Source: Leifsonia psychrotolerans
Lineage (GTDB): Bacteria; Actinomycetota; Actinomycetes; Actinomycetales; Microbacteriaceae
Assembly (NCBI RefSeq): GCF_013410665.1
Contig: NZ_JACCFM010000001.1
Location: 2,170,001 to 2,234,000 of the forward strand
Length of the DNA: 64,000 nucleotides
Direction: 5' to 3'
The first letter of the stretch is position 1. Every line of letters begins with the position of its first letter. Positions 16,917 through 26,716 of this stretch are shown in pieces. Both the position numbers and the translations under genes were made by a program. The notes below the pieces were generated by a model. The model was not told where the DNA came from. It saw only the letters and a list, made by a program, of their open reading frames with translations, and searched no databases.

Positions 16917-18677
16917 ATGGAAAAACTCACCGATCGACTCAGGGAATCCGCCGCAGCGGTCGCCCGGCTCGGTGATGGTGTGGCCGCGTTCCACGGGCTC
17001 TCCGACGCCGAGTTGCTCGGGGCGCAGGGTCTGATTGCGACGCTGCGGCGACAGGTCGACAGTTACGCGGTGTGGGCGGCCGGCGAGATCGCGCTTCGAT
17101 CGAAGCCCGAGTTCGGTCAGCGGGGCCTGGCCCGGCGGCACGGCTTTGGCAGCCCGGAGTCGATGATCGAACGCACCGCCGGTACGACCCACGCCGACGC
17201 TGTGAAACTGGTCAGCCTGGGCGTGATGCTCGCCGACACCGCGGATGCCGCCGAGGCTGCTGTGGCTGCTGCTGCTGCTGCTGCTGCTGACGCTGACGCC
17301 GCTGCCGCTGCTGCTACGGATGCGGAGGATGCCGCCGCCGAATCGGGTGACGCTTCACACGCCGACGATCCCGGCGCTGTCGACGCGGAGGCCGGCCCGC
17401 CGCCGGGTGCGCCGAGTGCGTTGTCGTGGCTGGCCGAGGTCTCGGCGGCGTTGAACGCGGGAACACTGTCGGCCGATGCCACAGCCGCCATCCGCAAGGG
17501 CCTGGGCGAGACCGGCCCCGGCGTGTCGGCCGAGAAGCTTCACGCGGCAGCCGTGCTTTTGATCGGTGAGGCGCGCACCCTGAGCGCCGACACGCTCTGG
17601 AAGCGGGCCCGGGTGCTGCGGGATCAACTCGACATCGAGGGCATCAGCCGCCGCGAGAAGACCCAGCACGGTGAACGCTTCTTCCGCCTCTGGAAGCAGC
17701 CCAACGGCATGTACCGGACCAGCGGCCTGTTCGCGCCCGAACAGGGCCGGCAGATCGAGCTGATCGTCGAGGGAATCACCGGCCCTCGCCGCGGCGGACC
17801 GCGCTTTGTCGACCCCACAGCCCACGCGAAAGCTCAGGCCCTGCGCGACGACCCCCGAACAACCGACCAGATCGCCGCCGACGGCATCCTCACCCTGCTG
17901 CACCTCGGCACCGAGGCCGACCCCCACGTCGTCCTTCTCGGCCGCCGCCCCACCGTCACCGTGCACGTGAACGCCGCAGCGCTTCCCGCGGCCAACCCGC
18001 CCGAGCACCCCGAGCCCGCCACGCGCGGCACCGCCAGCGATGACCGCGATCAGCATCCGCGCAGCGGCGAAACCCTGTCGAGCTCGGCCCTGTCGCCACC
18101 AGCACCAGCACCAGCACCAGCACCAGCACCAGCACCAGCACCAGCACCAGCACCAGGCTCAGTATCAGCACACGCGCCCGCGCCCCGACCAGCCGCGCCC
18201 CTGCCACGTCCGGCACCCAGCACATCAGGCGCAGCGGGCGGGTTCGGTCATATCGACGGTGTCCCGGTTTCGCTTGCGACGGTTGAACGGCACCTCTGCT
18301 CCGGCTACATCGCCGTGCAGTTCGGTCCCACCGGTCAGCCGGTCAACCTCGGACGCGAACAACGCTTCTTCACCACGGCACAACGCGCCGCGTTGGCTGC
18401 CCGCGACGATGGGTGCGGCTGGGTGGACTGTGACAAACCAGCCTCCTGGACCGAAGCGCACCACATCGAGCACTGGGTCGATGAACACGGCAACACCGAC
18501 CTCGCCGTTGGCATTCTGCTCTGCTACTTCCACCACATGCTGCTGCACAACAACGGCTGGCACATCGACCGACACGGCGACGCCTACTGGCTTGTCCCAC
18601 CAGGCGACATCGACCCGAACCAGACCCCGATCCGCCTCCGCAGCGTCAACCTGCTGCAACACACCACACGTCCGTGA
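16917..18677 (+). CDS. DUF222 / HNH endonuclease (13E12-repeat family)
   Basis: The 586-residue protein has an N-terminal DUF222 region (LSDAELLGAQGLIATLRRQVDSYAVWAAGEIA, shown here only in outline, and RRHGFGSPESMIERTAG) and a C-terminal HNH domain at about 495-560: GCGWVDCDKPASWTEAHHIEHW followed by CYFHHMLLHNNGWHI, with the paired Cys and His of the nuclease. Two low-complexity insertions interrupt it: an Ala/Asp run encoded partly by a GCT repeat, and an (Ala-Pro) run encoded by ten CACCAG hexamers. Such genes are multicopy in actinobacteria. The role is unknown; homing or repeat-associated nuclease activity is a hypothesis. Confidence 0.9.
   Translation: MEKLTDRLRESAAAVARLGDGVAAFHGLSDAELLGAQGLIATLRRQVDSYAVWAAGEIALRSKPEFGQRGLARRHGFGSPESMIERTAGTTHADAVKLVSLGVMLADTADAAEAAVAAAAAAAADADAAAAAATDAEDAAAESGDASHADDPGAVDAEAGPPPGAPSALSWLAEVSAALNAGTLSADATAAIRKGLGETGPGVSAEKLHAAAVLLIGEARTLSADTLWKRARVLRDQLDIEGISRREKTQHGERFFRLWKQPNGMYRTSGLFAPEQGRQIELIVEGITGPRRGGPRFVDPTAHAKAQALRDDPRTTDQIAADGILTLLHLGTEADPHVVLLGRRPTVTVHVNAAALPAANPPEHPEPATRGTASDDRDQHPRSGETLSSSALSPPAPAPAPAPAPAPAPAPAPGSVSAHAPAPRPAAPLPRPAPSTSGAAGGFGHIDGVPVSLATVERHLCSGYIAVQFGPTGQPVNLGREQRFFTTAQRAALAARDDGCGWVDCDKPASWTEAHHIEHWVDEHGNTDLAVGILLCYFHHMLLHNNGWHIDRHGDAYWLVPPGDIDPNQTPIRLRSVNLLQHTTRP
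17265..17289 (+). repeat. GCT microsatellite (8 copies)
   Basis: Eight GCT triplets plus one base, coding for Ala inside the DUF222-HNH gene. Copy changes would stay in frame. Confidence 0.9.
18097..18156 (+). repeat. CACCAG hexanucleotide repeat, 10 perfect copies
   Basis: Ten identical CACCAG units, 60 bases, coding for alternating Ala and Pro between the DUF222 and HNH domains. The number of copies is likely to vary between strains without breaking the frame. Confidence 0.95.
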
Positions 18678-18734
18678 ATCGAACGCACTCACGAACCCAC
18701 TGACCGACCGGCGGGCACGGATCGAGCTGCCCCC

Positions 18735-19490
18735 GTTGATCGAGCCCGTCGAGATCCCCGCACAGAGTCTCGGGGACGGGTCACGGGGTCTCGACAAGCT
18801 CGACCAACGGGGCGGGGCGACCCGACTCGCGAACCCGTTGATCGAGCGTGTCGAGATCACCCCACCAGGTCTCGGGGACGGGTCATGGGGTCTCGACAGG
18901 CTCGACCGGCGGGCGCGGATCGAGCTGCCCCCGTTGATCGAGCCCGTCGAGATCCCCGCACAGAGTCTCGGGGACGGGTCACGGGGTCTCGACAAGCTCG
19001 ACCAACGGGGCGGGGACGACCGGCGGGGCGACCCGGTCCGCGAACCCGTTGATCGAGCGTGTCGAGATCACCCCACCAGGTCTCGGGGACGGGTCATGGG
19101 GTCTCGACAGGCTCGACCGGCGGGGCGGGGACGACCGGCGGGGCGACCCGGCCCGCGAACCCGTTGATCGAGCGTGTCGAGATCACCCCACCAGGTCTCG
19201 GGGACGGGTCATGGGGTCTCGACACGCTCGACCAGCTGAGCGGGGCGACCCGACCCACGAACCCGTTGATCGAGCTCGTTGAGGTCCTGCACCAGGTCTC
19301 GGGGACGGGCCACGGGGTCTCGACAAGCTCGACCAACGGAGGGGGCCCGACCGACGGAGTGGGGACGACCGACGGAGTGGGGACGACCGACGGAGTGGGG
19401 ACGACCGGCAAAACCGGTGATCGAGCGTGTCGAGAACACTGCACCCGGTCTCGGGGACGGGTCACGGGGTCTCGACAAGCTCGACCAACG
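18735..19490. repeat. Cluster of seven palindromic repeat units (family A)
   Basis: Seven units of about 75 bases start at 18735, 18837, 18933, 19048, 19163, 19265 and about 19415. Each opens with gttgatcgagcgtgtcgag or a variant, has tctcggggacgggtca in the middle and closes with ggtctcgacaagctcgacca, the near complement of the opening. Each can form a long hairpin. Units 1 and 3 are identical over 76 bases. The cluster fills the gap between the HNH gene and the convergent LCP gene; frames crossing it are not credible genes. Two more members lie at 40.0-40.2 kb. Confidence 0.92.
19349..19402. repeat. 18-bp tandem repeat, 3 copies
   Basis: Three identical copies of gaccgacggagtggggac, placed between two family A palindromes and related to the 18-mer array at 19483. 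Confidence 0.93.
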
Positions 19491-19590
19491 GAGGGGGCCC
19501 GACCAACGGAGGGGGCCCGACCAACGGAGGGGGCCCGACCAACGGAGGGGGCCCGACCAACGGAGTGGGCCCGACCAACGGAGTGGGCCC
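19483..19590. repeat. 18-bp tandem repeat, 6 copies
   Basis: Four copies of gaccaacggagggggccc followed by two copies with one substitution (gaccaacggagtgggccc). The unit begins with the closing arm of the family A palindrome, which suggests that the array grew from the end of a palindrome. It ends about 80 bases before the LCP stop codon. Confidence 0.95.
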
Positions 19591-19668
19591 GACAACGGGG
19601 CGGCACGACCAGCGGAGGCGGGGGCGGCACGACCAGCGGAGGCGGCCCGAGCGGCGGAGGCGACCTCG

Positions 19669-21030
19669 TTATTCGGCGGGAGCCTCGGTGGGCGGCGGCG
19701 CCAGCGCTTCGTCAATCATCTGATGAATTGAGACAAAGTCCGGATCCGTCGGGTCGACATCGTTGTCGGGCGTCAGGTTCACCGCCTTGATCGGCAGCGT
19801 CTTCGTCTTCGACGACAGGTTCACGAAGTAGCCGAGCATGCCCTGTGGAATGTCAGTCTTCACGACCTGGGTTCCCGCACTAGCGACGGCCTCGAACTTG
19901 GCGATCACGTTGGCTGGATTCGCCTGCGCAAGGATCGCTTCCTGCAGCTGATGTTGCCGGTTCATACGGTCATAATCGCTCGTGCCATGGCGCGAGCGCG
20001 CGAACCACAATGCGTGATACCCGTCCATGTGTTGCATGCCTGGCTCGAACCAAAACGCGACATCCGTGAAGGTGTCATCGGAATGCACCGGCACCCGGCT
20101 CTGCACATCGATGTCAACGCCGCCGAGAGCATCGATGAGGTCAGAGAAGCCCTGCATGTCGATCAGCACGTAGTACTGAATCGTCAATCCGGTAATACCG
20201 CTGACGGCATCCCGCATACCCTCAATACCGGGTTCGCTGCCGTTCTTGATCGCCTTCGGATACATCTCCGGGCTCTTCAACTCGACCTCCGTGAAGACCG
20301 AGTTCAGCTGGCAAACATCAACCTCACACCCGTCGATCGAGCCGTAACCCTCGGGATACAGGTCGGCAAGCGGTCCATCCGAAAACGGGAACCACTGTAA
20401 ATCGCGCGGCAGCCCAATCATTGTGGCCTGCCCGGTCTCGGCATCGATACTGACCACCGAGATGCTGTCCGGGCGCAAACCGTCGCGATCGGCTCCGGCG
20501 TCACCGCCGAGCAGCATGATGTTGTATCGTCCGTCGACGGGAGGAACACTCGGGCCTGCCACGAAAACCGACGACAGAAAGTTGCTGGCGGATGTCGCCA
20601 CATAAGCGCCATAACCGGCAGTGCCCGCGAGCACGACCATCAGCACTGTCGCGAAGCCGGCGATGAGCGGCCGTGCGCCGGGGGCTGCCTTGACCAGTCG
20701 CACCAGACGGAGGGTATCGAGCGTGAGGATGACCCAGACGACGCCATAGAAGACCAACGCGGCGGCCAGCACCCAGAGGCCGATCGCCGAGGTGAACAGG
20801 GTGAGAACCGTTGCGGGCCAGAGGAGATAGGCCACACCGAGCAGAATCGCGAGAGTCCACAGAGTCAGTGTCGCGCGGAGGCCAAACCGCCCGAGTTTAC
20901 GATTTCCGGCGAGCACCTGCGCTGATCCGGGTACCACGAGGTTCAGCAGCACGAGCCACCACCCGCGTTTAGTCATGACATGGGTCGAGCCAAGCTCGGG
21001 ATACCGAATCGGGTTATTGACGCTGCTCAT
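19669..21030 (-). CDS. LytR-CpsA-Psr (LCP) family cell-wall glycopolymer ligase
   Basis: The 453-residue membrane protein has several hydrophobic segments in its first 165 residues, then an LCP domain at about 180-420. Recognisable parts are [21 protein letters not shown], the Arg-rich [10 protein letters not shown], the [22 protein letters not shown] segment and [24 protein letters not shown] enzymes move lipid-linked glycopolymers onto peptidoglycan outside the membrane. Its start overlaps the purE stop by 4 bases, so it is translated from the purK-purE transcript. With the rhamnose genes and CWB2 proteins nearby, it may attach the wall polymer those proteins bind. Confidence 0.93.
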   Translation of the reverse strand: MSSVNNPIRYPELGSTHVMTKRGWWLVLLNLVVPGSAQVLAGNRKLGRFGLRATLTLWTLAILLGVAYLLWPATVLTLFTSAIGLWVLAAALVFYGVVWVILTLDTLRLVRLVKAAPGARPLIAGFATVLMVVLAGTAGYGAYVATSASNFLSSVFVAGPSVPPVDGRYNIMLLGGDAGADRDGLRPDSISVVSIDAETGQATMIGLPRDLQWFPFSDGPLADLYPEGYGSIDGCEVDVCQLNSVFTEVELKSPEMYPKAIKNGSEPGIEGMRDAVSGITGLTIQYYVLIDMQGFSDLIDALGGVDIDVQSRVPVHSDDTFTDVAFWFEPGMQHMDGYHALWFARSRHGTSDYDRMNRQHQLQEAILAQANPANVIAKFEAVASAGTQVVKTDIPQGMLGYFVNLSSKTKTLPIKAVNLTPDNDVDPTDPDFVSIHQMIDEALAPPPTEAPAE

Positions 21031-21632
21031 ATTTTGGCTTGCAGATCCCGGCTCTTCTGCTCGACCTGAGCGGCCAGAGAGACCATGTAGTCGTCGAGCT
21101 TGATCCGCAGGCTGTCATCGGATGTCGCGAGCACCTTGATCGCGATCAGGCCGGCATTGCGTGCCCCACCGATGGAGACTGTCGCGACAGGCACGCCGGC
21201 CGGCATCTGCACGATCGACAGCAGCGAGTCGAGACCGTCGAGTCGTCCGAGCGGGACGGGAACGCCCACGACGGGAAGAGTGGTAACCGCGGCGAGCATG
21301 CCGGGAAGGTGAGCGGCACCGCCCGCCCCCGCGATGATCACCTTGAGCCCGCGCTCACGTGCCGAGGTGCCATAGTCGATCATCTTCTGCGGCGTGCGGT
21401 GAGCCGAAACGACGTCCACCTCGCACGGCACTCCAAAGTCGCGCAGAATCTGCACGGCGTCACTCATGACGTTCCAGTCGGAGTCCGACCCCATGACCAC
21501 ACCGACGAGCGGTACCTGACGGTTCGACGAGTCGACGGATGCGACGGCGTCGTCGGTCGGGGAGGTGAACGGGGTGTCTGTCACAGGGATCTCCGTCAGG
21601 GTGGTCTCGGGCACGGAGTCGATCTTATGCAT
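21027..21632 (-). CDS. purE: N5-carboxyaminoimidazole ribonucleotide mutase
   Basis: This class I PurE (201 residues) converts N5-CAIR to CAIR in purine synthesis, working with PurK. The core begins near residue 43 with [18 protein letters not shown], followed by [11 protein letters not shown] with the catalytic His, [15 protein letters not shown] and PVVGVPV. The first 42 residues are an acidic, Ser/Thr-rich extension not needed by the core, and translation might instead begin at an internal codon. The start overlaps the purK stop as TGATG, and the stop overlaps the LCP start, so three genes are coupled. Confidence 0.95.
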   Translation of the reverse strand: MHKIDSVPETTLTEIPVTDTPFTSPTDDAVASVDSSNRQVPLVGVVMGSDSDWNVMSDAVQILRDFGVPCEVDVVSAHRTPQKMIDYGTSARERGLKVIIAGAGGAAHLPGMLAAVTTLPVVGVPVPLGRLDGLDSLLSIVQMPAGVPVATVSIGGARNAGLIAIKVLATSDDSLRIKLDDYMVSLAAQVEQKSRDLQAKI

Positions 21633-22768
21633 CAGTCCTGGAAAAACGCCGCAGTGGCGCGCGCCTGGTAGACGACATCGTCCAGATCATCGCCACCCGC
21701 GGTGACGTGACCGACCTTACGGCCAGGCCGAGGGTCTTTGCCGTAGTTGTGCACCTTGACGCTCGGGTAGGCCTGGAAAGCGCCGGGGTAACGTTCGACC
21801 AGTGAGCCTGTCGTCGGCCCACCGAGAATGTTGACCATAACCGACCAGGCATCACGCGCCGCAGTTCCGCCGAGCGGCAGATCGAGCACCGCACGCAGGT
21901 GCTGCTCGAACTGGCTCGTCGTCGAGCCGTCCATCGACCAGTGCCCGCTGTTGTGCGGCCGCATGGCCAGCTCATTGATCAGCAGCCGCTCATCCGTTGT
22001 CTCAAACAGTTCCACGGCCATCACACCGGTCACACCAATGCCCTCCGCGACGGCGACGGCGATCGCCTCGGCGACCTCGGCCAGTTTTCCGGAGGAGTGC
22101 GGTGCCGGTGCGATCACTTCGGCGCAGACCCCATTCTGCTGAACCGTCTCGACGACCGGCCAGGCCACGATTTCGCCGGACGGACGACGGGCCACCAACT
22201 GGGCAAGTTCGCGGGTGAAGTCGACGAGTTCTTCGACCAGAAGTGCGCCGCCGTTGGCATCTTCGGCGAGCGCCATAAACCAGTCGTCGACGTCGTGGGC
22301 GTGACTCACAACGCGCACACCCTTGCCGTCATAACCACCGCGGGCGGTTTTGACGACGGCGCGGCCGCCATGGTCGGCCAGGAACTCGGCCAGTTGCTCG
22401 ACGTTTTCGATGCGCGCCCATTCGGGCACCGGCAGTCCGAGGTCGCTGAGCTTCTGACGCATCAGCAGTTTGTCTTGGGCGTACAGCAGGGCGTCGGGGC
22501 CCGGGTGCACGGCGATACCGCGTGCGACGAGTTCACGCAAAATCTCTTGCGGCACATGCTCGTGATCGAAAGTGATCACGTCGACCGTCTCGGCAAATGC
22601 GAGCACGACCTCGAGGTCCCGGTAGTCCCCCACGCCGAAGGCGGCCAGGTCGGCTGACATGCCGTCGTTCTCCGCGAGCACCCGAATCTCGATACCGAGA
22701 TTCACCGCCGCGGGAATCATCATCCGGGCCAGCTGGCCGCCGCCGATGACACCAACAATCGTCGTCAT
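21632..22768 (-). CDS. purK: N5-carboxyaminoimidazole ribonucleotide synthase
   Basis: This ATP-grasp enzyme (378 residues) adds bicarbonate to AIR. It starts [13 protein letters not shown] and has [30 protein letters not shown] (the ATP-grasp loop), [14 protein letters not shown] and [12 protein letters not shown]. The ATG at 22768 is chosen because the family begins with this motif; the frame stays open to a GTG at 22873 with no conserved residues. It is the first gene of the purK-purE-LCP operon and is divergent from a GtrA gene. Confidence 0.95.
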   Translation of the reverse strand: MTTIVGVIGGGQLARMMIPAAVNLGIEIRVLAENDGMSADLAAFGVGDYRDLEVVLAFAETVDVITFDHEHVPQEILRELVARGIAVHPGPDALLYAQDKLLMRQKLSDLGLPVPEWARIENVEQLAEFLADHGGRAVVKTARGGYDGKGVRVVSHAHDVDDWFMALAEDANGGALLVEELVDFTRELAQLVARRPSGEIVAWPVVETVQQNGVCAEVIAPAPHSSGKLAEVAEAIAVAVAEGIGVTGVMAVELFETTDERLLINELAMRPHNSGHWSMDGSTTSQFEQHLRAVLDLPLGGTAARDAWSVMVNILGGPTTGSLVERYPGAFQAYPSVKVHNYGKDPRPGRKVGHVTAGGDDLDDVVYQARATAAFFQD

Positions 22769-22902
22769 GTCTTCACCAATTTCTGTGCGAGCTTTCATAT
22801 CGCCGTCAGCCCCCGCCCAGGCAAGGTTCTCGGCTGCGTCGTAGACTGCCGAGCGCGCAGTTACTTTTCGCACCTCTATCTTCCCTCACTGTTGTTGCTT
22901 CG

Positions 22903-23460
22903 ATGAACCGGCCGGACCCTGAAATGTCGACTTCTCCTTGGACCCGCTCACGAGTTTTCGCCCTCGGCGCGCAGGTGGGCAAGTTCGGTGCCGTCGGCCT
23001 CGTCGGGTTCGCCGTGGATGTCACCGTTTTCAATCTTCTGCGCGCCACCGTGTTCGACCCGCACCTGGTCCATGCCGGACCGATCTACGCGAAGATCGTC
23101 TCGACGATTCTCGCCATCGTCGTCAATTGGCTCGGAAACCGTTACTGGACCTTCAGCTCCAACCGTCAATCACGAACTGTGCGCGAGGGCATCGAGTTCT
23201 TCGCCGTGAGCCTGGTGGGGATGGGAATCGGGCTCGCCTGCCTCTGGTTCTCGCACTACGTGCTCGGCATGACGAGCGTGCTGGCCGACAACATCTCATC
23301 GAATGTGATCGGGCTTGGACTCGGCGCCGCGTTCCGCTTCGTGCTCTACCGCTACTGGGTATTTGCACCGGGTCGCGGCCGTGCGGAGGGGACTGGTCCG
23401 GGTTCGGCGACCGCACCTGTGCCAGACGACGCACGCCGGGGGCGGCTCGAAATCTCGTGA
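22903..23460 (+). CDS. GtrA-family membrane protein
   Basis: The 185-residue protein has four membrane segments and the family signatures KFGAVGLVGFAVDVTVFNLLR near the start, VNWLGNRYWTFSS in the middle and FRFVLYRYWVF near the end. GtrA proteins are thought to help move lipid-linked sugars across the membrane during wall or antigen glycosylation. Neither start candidate (22903 or 22924) has a clear ribosome site or leaderless promoter. It stands alone between divergent purK and the convergent PH-domain gene. Confidence 0.88.
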   Translation: MNRPDPEMSTSPWTRSRVFALGAQVGKFGAVGLVGFAVDVTVFNLLRATVFDPHLVHAGPIYAKIVSTILAIVVNWLGNRYWTFSSNRQSRTVREGIEFFAVSLVGMGIGLACLWFSHYVLGMTSVLADNISSNVIGLGLGAAFRFVLYRYWVFAPGRGRAEGTGPGSATAPVPDDARRGRLEIS

Positions 23461-23487
23461 AGGATCCGCGTGACTGATCGGGGAGTG

Positions 23488-24009
23488 TCACTCACCGAGA
23501 GCGTGCTGTGAGTCGGCCGGAGCCGTCTGCTCAATCAGGTCGTGCAGGGCCTGCTGGACCAGCGTGGCACCGGGCACATCCTTCAGTACAATCGGATTTC
23601 CCTGCCCAGCTGTGATGCGCACGTCACCCGTGCCGATCATCGCCTGGATCCAGTTTGTGCGCACGCTCACGCCATAGCCGCGACTGTGCAGAATCTCTTG
23701 CCGCACCCGCATGAAGAACCCTGTGCGCACGATCACGCGGCGGGTGGTGATGGTGTACCGGCGTGTCAGCCAGACCATGAGCGGCAGGAACCACAGCAGC
23801 AAGACGATCAATCCGGCCCCGATCAACACTGCCGCGTTCTGCCACGGTTCGGGGAGCGTGCCGTAGACGTATCCGGTCGCGCCGCACACCGCAAACAAAA
23901 GCAGTGTCGGCCAGAATAGCGCTCGGCCGTGCGAACGGAGCCGCGCGACGACCTGTTCAGTTCGCCCCTCGGCTTCGCCGTTGCTGTGGCCCGCCACGCT
24001 TTTAGTCAT
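23488..24009 (-). CDS. PH-domain (bPH2/DUF304-like) membrane protein
   Basis: The 173-residue protein has two adjoining membrane helices at about 32-75, then a bacterial PH-like domain with LTRRYTITTRRVIVRTGFFMRVRQEILHS, shown in part here, and WIQAMIGTGDVRITAGQGNPI, ending with a helix VQQALHDLIEQ. The function of this family is unknown; the domain may bind lipids at the inner membrane face. It lies directly downstream of birA on the same strand, separated by 7 bases, and the two are probably one transcript. Confidence 0.8.
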   Translation of the reverse strand: MTKSVAGHSNGEAEGRTEQVVARLRSHGRALFWPTLLLFAVCGATGYVYGTLPEPWQNAAVLIGAGLIVLLLWFLPLMVWLTRRYTITTRRVIVRTGFFMRVRQEILHSRGYGVSVRTNWIQAMIGTGDVRITAGQGNPIVLKDVPGATLVQQALHDLIEQTAPADSQHALGE

Positions 24010-24016
24010 AGTTTCA

Positions 24017-24871
24017 TTAATAGCGTAGGTGGGTCACATCGCCGGCGGCGACCGGACGCGATTCCCCGGTGGTCTGGTCGATGACCACCAACCGCCCCTG
24101 CGGGTCAAGCGCGGTGGCCGTACCGACGAGGCTGTCACCGCCGGGCAACTCGACGCGCACCACGGTGCCCAACGTTCCGCAGACCTCCGTGACAGCCGCG
24201 AACAGGCCGCTCTGCTGCGCGTCGCCATCCGCAGCAAGAAAGGCGTTGACCAGCCCGCTCAGCTCGCGGAGGTACCGAGCCAGAACGTCGTCGGGGTCGA
24301 CCGGCCGCTGCGTGACGAGCAACAGCGACGTCGAGGTGAGCGTGGGCAGGTCGTGCTCGTCGAGTGAGACGTTGAGTCCGGCGCCGATCACGACACCGGT
24401 CGCGCCCGGCAGCAGTTCACAGAGGATGCCGGACACCTTGTAGCCATCGATCAGAACGTCGTTCGGCCATTTCAGCGACACGTCATGGACGGGATTCTCC
24501 ACCTCGCGCAACGTGTCATTCAGGGCCGACTGGGCCACCCGCTGGGCCTCGAGGCTCTCGCCGACGACGGAGCGCACGGCACGCGTCATGGCGGCTCCGG
24601 CGAGAAGTGGAATCCACCCGAGCGTGTCACCCGTCAGAGCCTCGGTACGCAGCAGCACTGAGATCGCCAGCGATTTGCCGGTGGGCGCCAGCCAGGTGCG
24701 TCCGAGGCGGCCGCGTCCGCTGGTCTGATTGTCGGTGACGACCACCGACAGATGCGGCCAGGTATCGGCATCCATTCCGGTCGCTGCCGCAACCAACACG
24801 TCGTTGGTCGACCCGGCCTCGGCCAAATACTCGAACCGTGACACCGTCTCGCGACTGACCTCAAACTGCAT
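24017..24871 (-). CDS. birA: Biotin--[acetyl-CoA-carboxylase] ligase, monofunctional
   Basis: The 284-residue enzyme attaches biotin to the carrier domain of acyl-CoA carboxylase. It has GSTNDVLVAAATG, then TSGRGRLGRTWLAP (the biotinyl-AMP loop), LKWPNDVLIDGYKVSGIL and VVIGAGLNVSL, and an SH3-like C-terminal part. The DNA-binding domain of the E. coli regulator is absent. The ATG at 24871 follows GGGAAGAGG and begins at the conserved part, whereas the frame upstream is non-conserved. It is divergent from the carboxyltransferase gene whose complex it serves. Confidence 0.93.
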   Translation of the reverse strand: MQFEVSRETVSRFEYLAEAGSTNDVLVAAATGMDADTWPHLSVVVTDNQTSGRGRLGRTWLAPTGKSLAISVLLRTEALTGDTLGWIPLLAGAAMTRAVRSVVGESLEAQRVAQSALNDTLREVENPVHDVSLKWPNDVLIDGYKVSGILCELLPGATGVVIGAGLNVSLDEHDLPTLTSTSLLLVTQRPVDPDDVLARYLRELSGLVNAFLAADGDAQQSGLFAAVTEVCGTLGTVVRVELPGGDSLVGTATALDPQGRLVVIDQTTGESRPVAAGDVTHLRY

Positions 24872-24889
24872 GCGTGCCTCTTCCCTTGC

Positions 24890-24966
24890 GTAACTCCTGC
24901 AATTCTCTCGGATACCCCGCGCATTCGCCGCTTTCGGGCCGGAACGAGCAAAAATGCAGGAGTCAC
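24890..24966. repeat. Inverted repeat in the birA / carboxyltransferase divergent promoter region
   Basis: Arms gtaactcctgca (24890-24901) and tgcaggagtcac (24955-24966) match at 11 of 12 positions and are 53 bases apart. They may be paired operator half-sites or a palindromic element. The 232-base intergenic space holds nothing else recognised apart from the carboxyltransferase -10. Confidence 0.6.
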
Positions 24967-25090
24967 GCGCGTGGGACGGCGCGACCACGAGCAGAAATGG
25001 GTCGAGCGGCGCCGCCCCAGGTGGAATCGACCAGCGTATTGAGACACTTTTGTAGAGAATCGTCAACGGTTCAGCCCCGTACTTGGCCGG

Positions 25091-25096
25091 TAGAGT
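25091..25096 (+). promoter_or_regulatory. -10 hexamer TAGAGT of the carboxyltransferase gene
   Basis: TAGAGT, 7 bases, then GTG at 25104. It supports the GTG start over the upstream TTG at 25083, which lies before the hexamer. Confidence 0.5.
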
Positions 25097-25103
25097 GAAC
25101 GGC

Positions 25104-26708
25104 GTGACTCTGAATTCTCCTGCGGCAGCCCCCGACATGTTCACGACAGCCGGCAAGCTGGCCGATCTGAAAGCCCGATACCACGAGGCCGTCACGGCCA
25201 GCGGCGAAGCGGCGATCGCCAAACAGCATGCCAAGGGCAAGATGACCGCCCGCGAGCGCATCAACCTGTTGCTTGACCCGGGATCGTTCGTCGAGCTCGA
25301 CGAGTTCGTGCGCCACCGCACCCACGCCTTCGGCATGGAAAAGAAGCGGCCCTACGGCGACGCCGTCGTCACCGGCACCGGCACCATCCACGGTCGCCAG
25401 GTCGCCGTCTACTCGCAGGACTTCACCATCTTCGGCGGCTCACTCGGCGAGGTCGCCGGCGAGAAGATCATCAAGGTGATGGACCTCGCGCTGAAGACCG
25501 GCGTTCCGATCATTGGCATTCTTGACTCGGGCGGAGCGCGCATCCAGGAGGGTGTCGTCGCCCTCGGCAAGTACGGTGAGATCTTCCGTCGCAACACCGC
25601 TGCATCCGGCGTCATCCCCCAAATCTCGATCATTTGCGGCCCGGCCGCCGGGGGCGCCGTCTACTCGCCCGCCCTGACCGACTTCGTGATCATGGTCGAC
25701 AAGACCAGCCAGATGTTCGTGACCGGCCCGGACGTCATCAAGACCGTCACCGGTGAAGATGTGGGCATGGAGGAGCTCGGCGGCGCGCTCACCCACAACA
25801 CAATCTCCGGAGTCTCGCACTACCTCGCCAGCGATGAAGAGGACGCGCTCGACTACGCTCGCTCGCTGCTCAGCTTTCTGCCCGACAACAACCTGGCCGA
25901 ACCGCCGGTGTTCGACAGCGAGGTTGAGCTGGAGACGACGGATGCCGATCGCAAGCTCAACACGATCATTCCCGATTCACCCAACCAGCCCTACGACGTC
26001 AAGACGGTCATCGAGCACATCGTGGACCACGGCGACTTTCTCGAGACTCAGCCGTTGTTCGCGCCGAACATCGTCGTGGGCTTCGCCCGGGTCGAGGGCC
26101 GTTCGGTGGGCATCGTCGCCAACCAGCCCAACGCCATGGCCGGCACCTTGAACATCGAGGCCGGCGAGAAGGCTGCTCGTTTCGTGCGGTTCTGCGATGC
26201 CTTCTCGATTCCGATCCTCACGCTCGTCGACGTTCCGGGCTACTTGCCGGGCACCGAGCAGGAATGGACCGGCGTCATCCGTCGTGGCGCAAAACTGCTC
26301 TACGCCTACGCCGAAGCGACGGTGCCGCTGATCACCGTGATTCTGCGCAAGGCCTATGGCGGCGCGTACATCGTCATGGGTTCGAAGCAGCTGGGCGCCG
26401 ACATCAACCTGGCTTGGCCCACGGCCGAGATCGCAGTCATGGGTGGCCAGGGTGCCGTCAACATTCTCTATCGTGCCGAGATCAAGGCCGCGGAGGATGC
26501 CGGCGAGGATGTCGCCGCGGTGCGCACACAGCTGGCCAACGAGTACACCTACAACGTCGCGAGCCCGTTCCTGGCCGCAGAGCGTGGCGAGCTGGACGGC
26601 ATCATCGAGCCGGCCACCACGCGTGTCGCGGTGACGAAGGCGCTGCGGGCCTTGCGCACCAAGCGCGCGAGCCTGCCGCCCAAGAAGCATGGGAACATCC
26701 CGCTGTAG
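25104..26708 (+). CDS. Acyl-CoA carboxylase beta (carboxyltransferase) subunit
   Basis: The 534-residue subunit transfers CO2 from carboxybiotin to acetyl- or propionyl-CoA, giving malonyl- or methylmalonyl-CoA. Family blocks are [67 protein letters not shown] and [14 protein letters not shown], with [19 protein letters not shown] near the end. Length is that of actinobacterial AccD/PccB proteins. The GTG start is set by the promoter spacing. An epsilon subunit gene follows after 8 bases, and the biotin-bearing alpha subunit is encoded 6 kb away at 32.8 kb. The substrate preference cannot be fixed from sequence. Confidence 0.95.
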   Translation: MTLNSPAAAPDMFTTAGKLADLKARYHEAVTASGEAAIAKQHAKGKMTARERINLLLDPGSFVELDEFVRHRTHAFGMEKKRPYGDAVVTGTGTIHGRQVAVYSQDFTIFGGSLGEVAGEKIIKVMDLALKTGVPIIGILDSGGARIQEGVVALGKYGEIFRRNTAASGVIPQISIICGPAAGGAVYSPALTDFVIMVDKTSQMFVTGPDVIKTVTGEDVGMEELGGALTHNTISGVSHYLASDEEDALDYARSLLSFLPDNNLAEPPVFDSEVELETTDADRKLNTIIPDSPNQPYDVKTVIEHIVDHGDFLETQPLFAPNIVVGFARVEGRSVGIVANQPNAMAGTLNIEAGEKAARFVRFCDAFSIPILTLVDVPGYLPGTEQEWTGVIRRGAKLLYAYAEATVPLITVILRKAYGGAYIVMGSKQLGADINLAWPTAEIAVMGGQGAVNILYRAEIKAAEDAGEDVAAVRTQLANEYTYNVASPFLAAERGELDGIIEPATTRVAVTKALRALRTKRASLPPKKHGNIPL

Positions 26709-26716
26709 GCGGCGCT

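Noticed and set aside
18097..18156. Phase variation by the hexamer repeat
   Set aside because: Six-base steps cannot shift the frame, so only linker length can change.
18040..19167. Frame with a His-Gln repeat overlapping the HNH gene
   Set aside because: It is the CACCAG array read in another frame, overlapping a well-supported gene.
19349..19590. Possible CRISPR array
   Set aside because: The 18-bp units are directly adjacent with no unique spacers, and no cas genes are present.
19059..19790. Several open frames across the 18.7-19.6 kb repeats on both strands
   Set aside because: They are translations of palindromes and 18-mers, open in several frames at once because the period is a multiple of three. 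None has a ribosome site or non-repeat content.
24872..25336. Longer N-terminus for BirA
   Set aside because: The extension overlaps the carboxyltransferase gene and has no family similarity; a good ribosome site lies at 24871.
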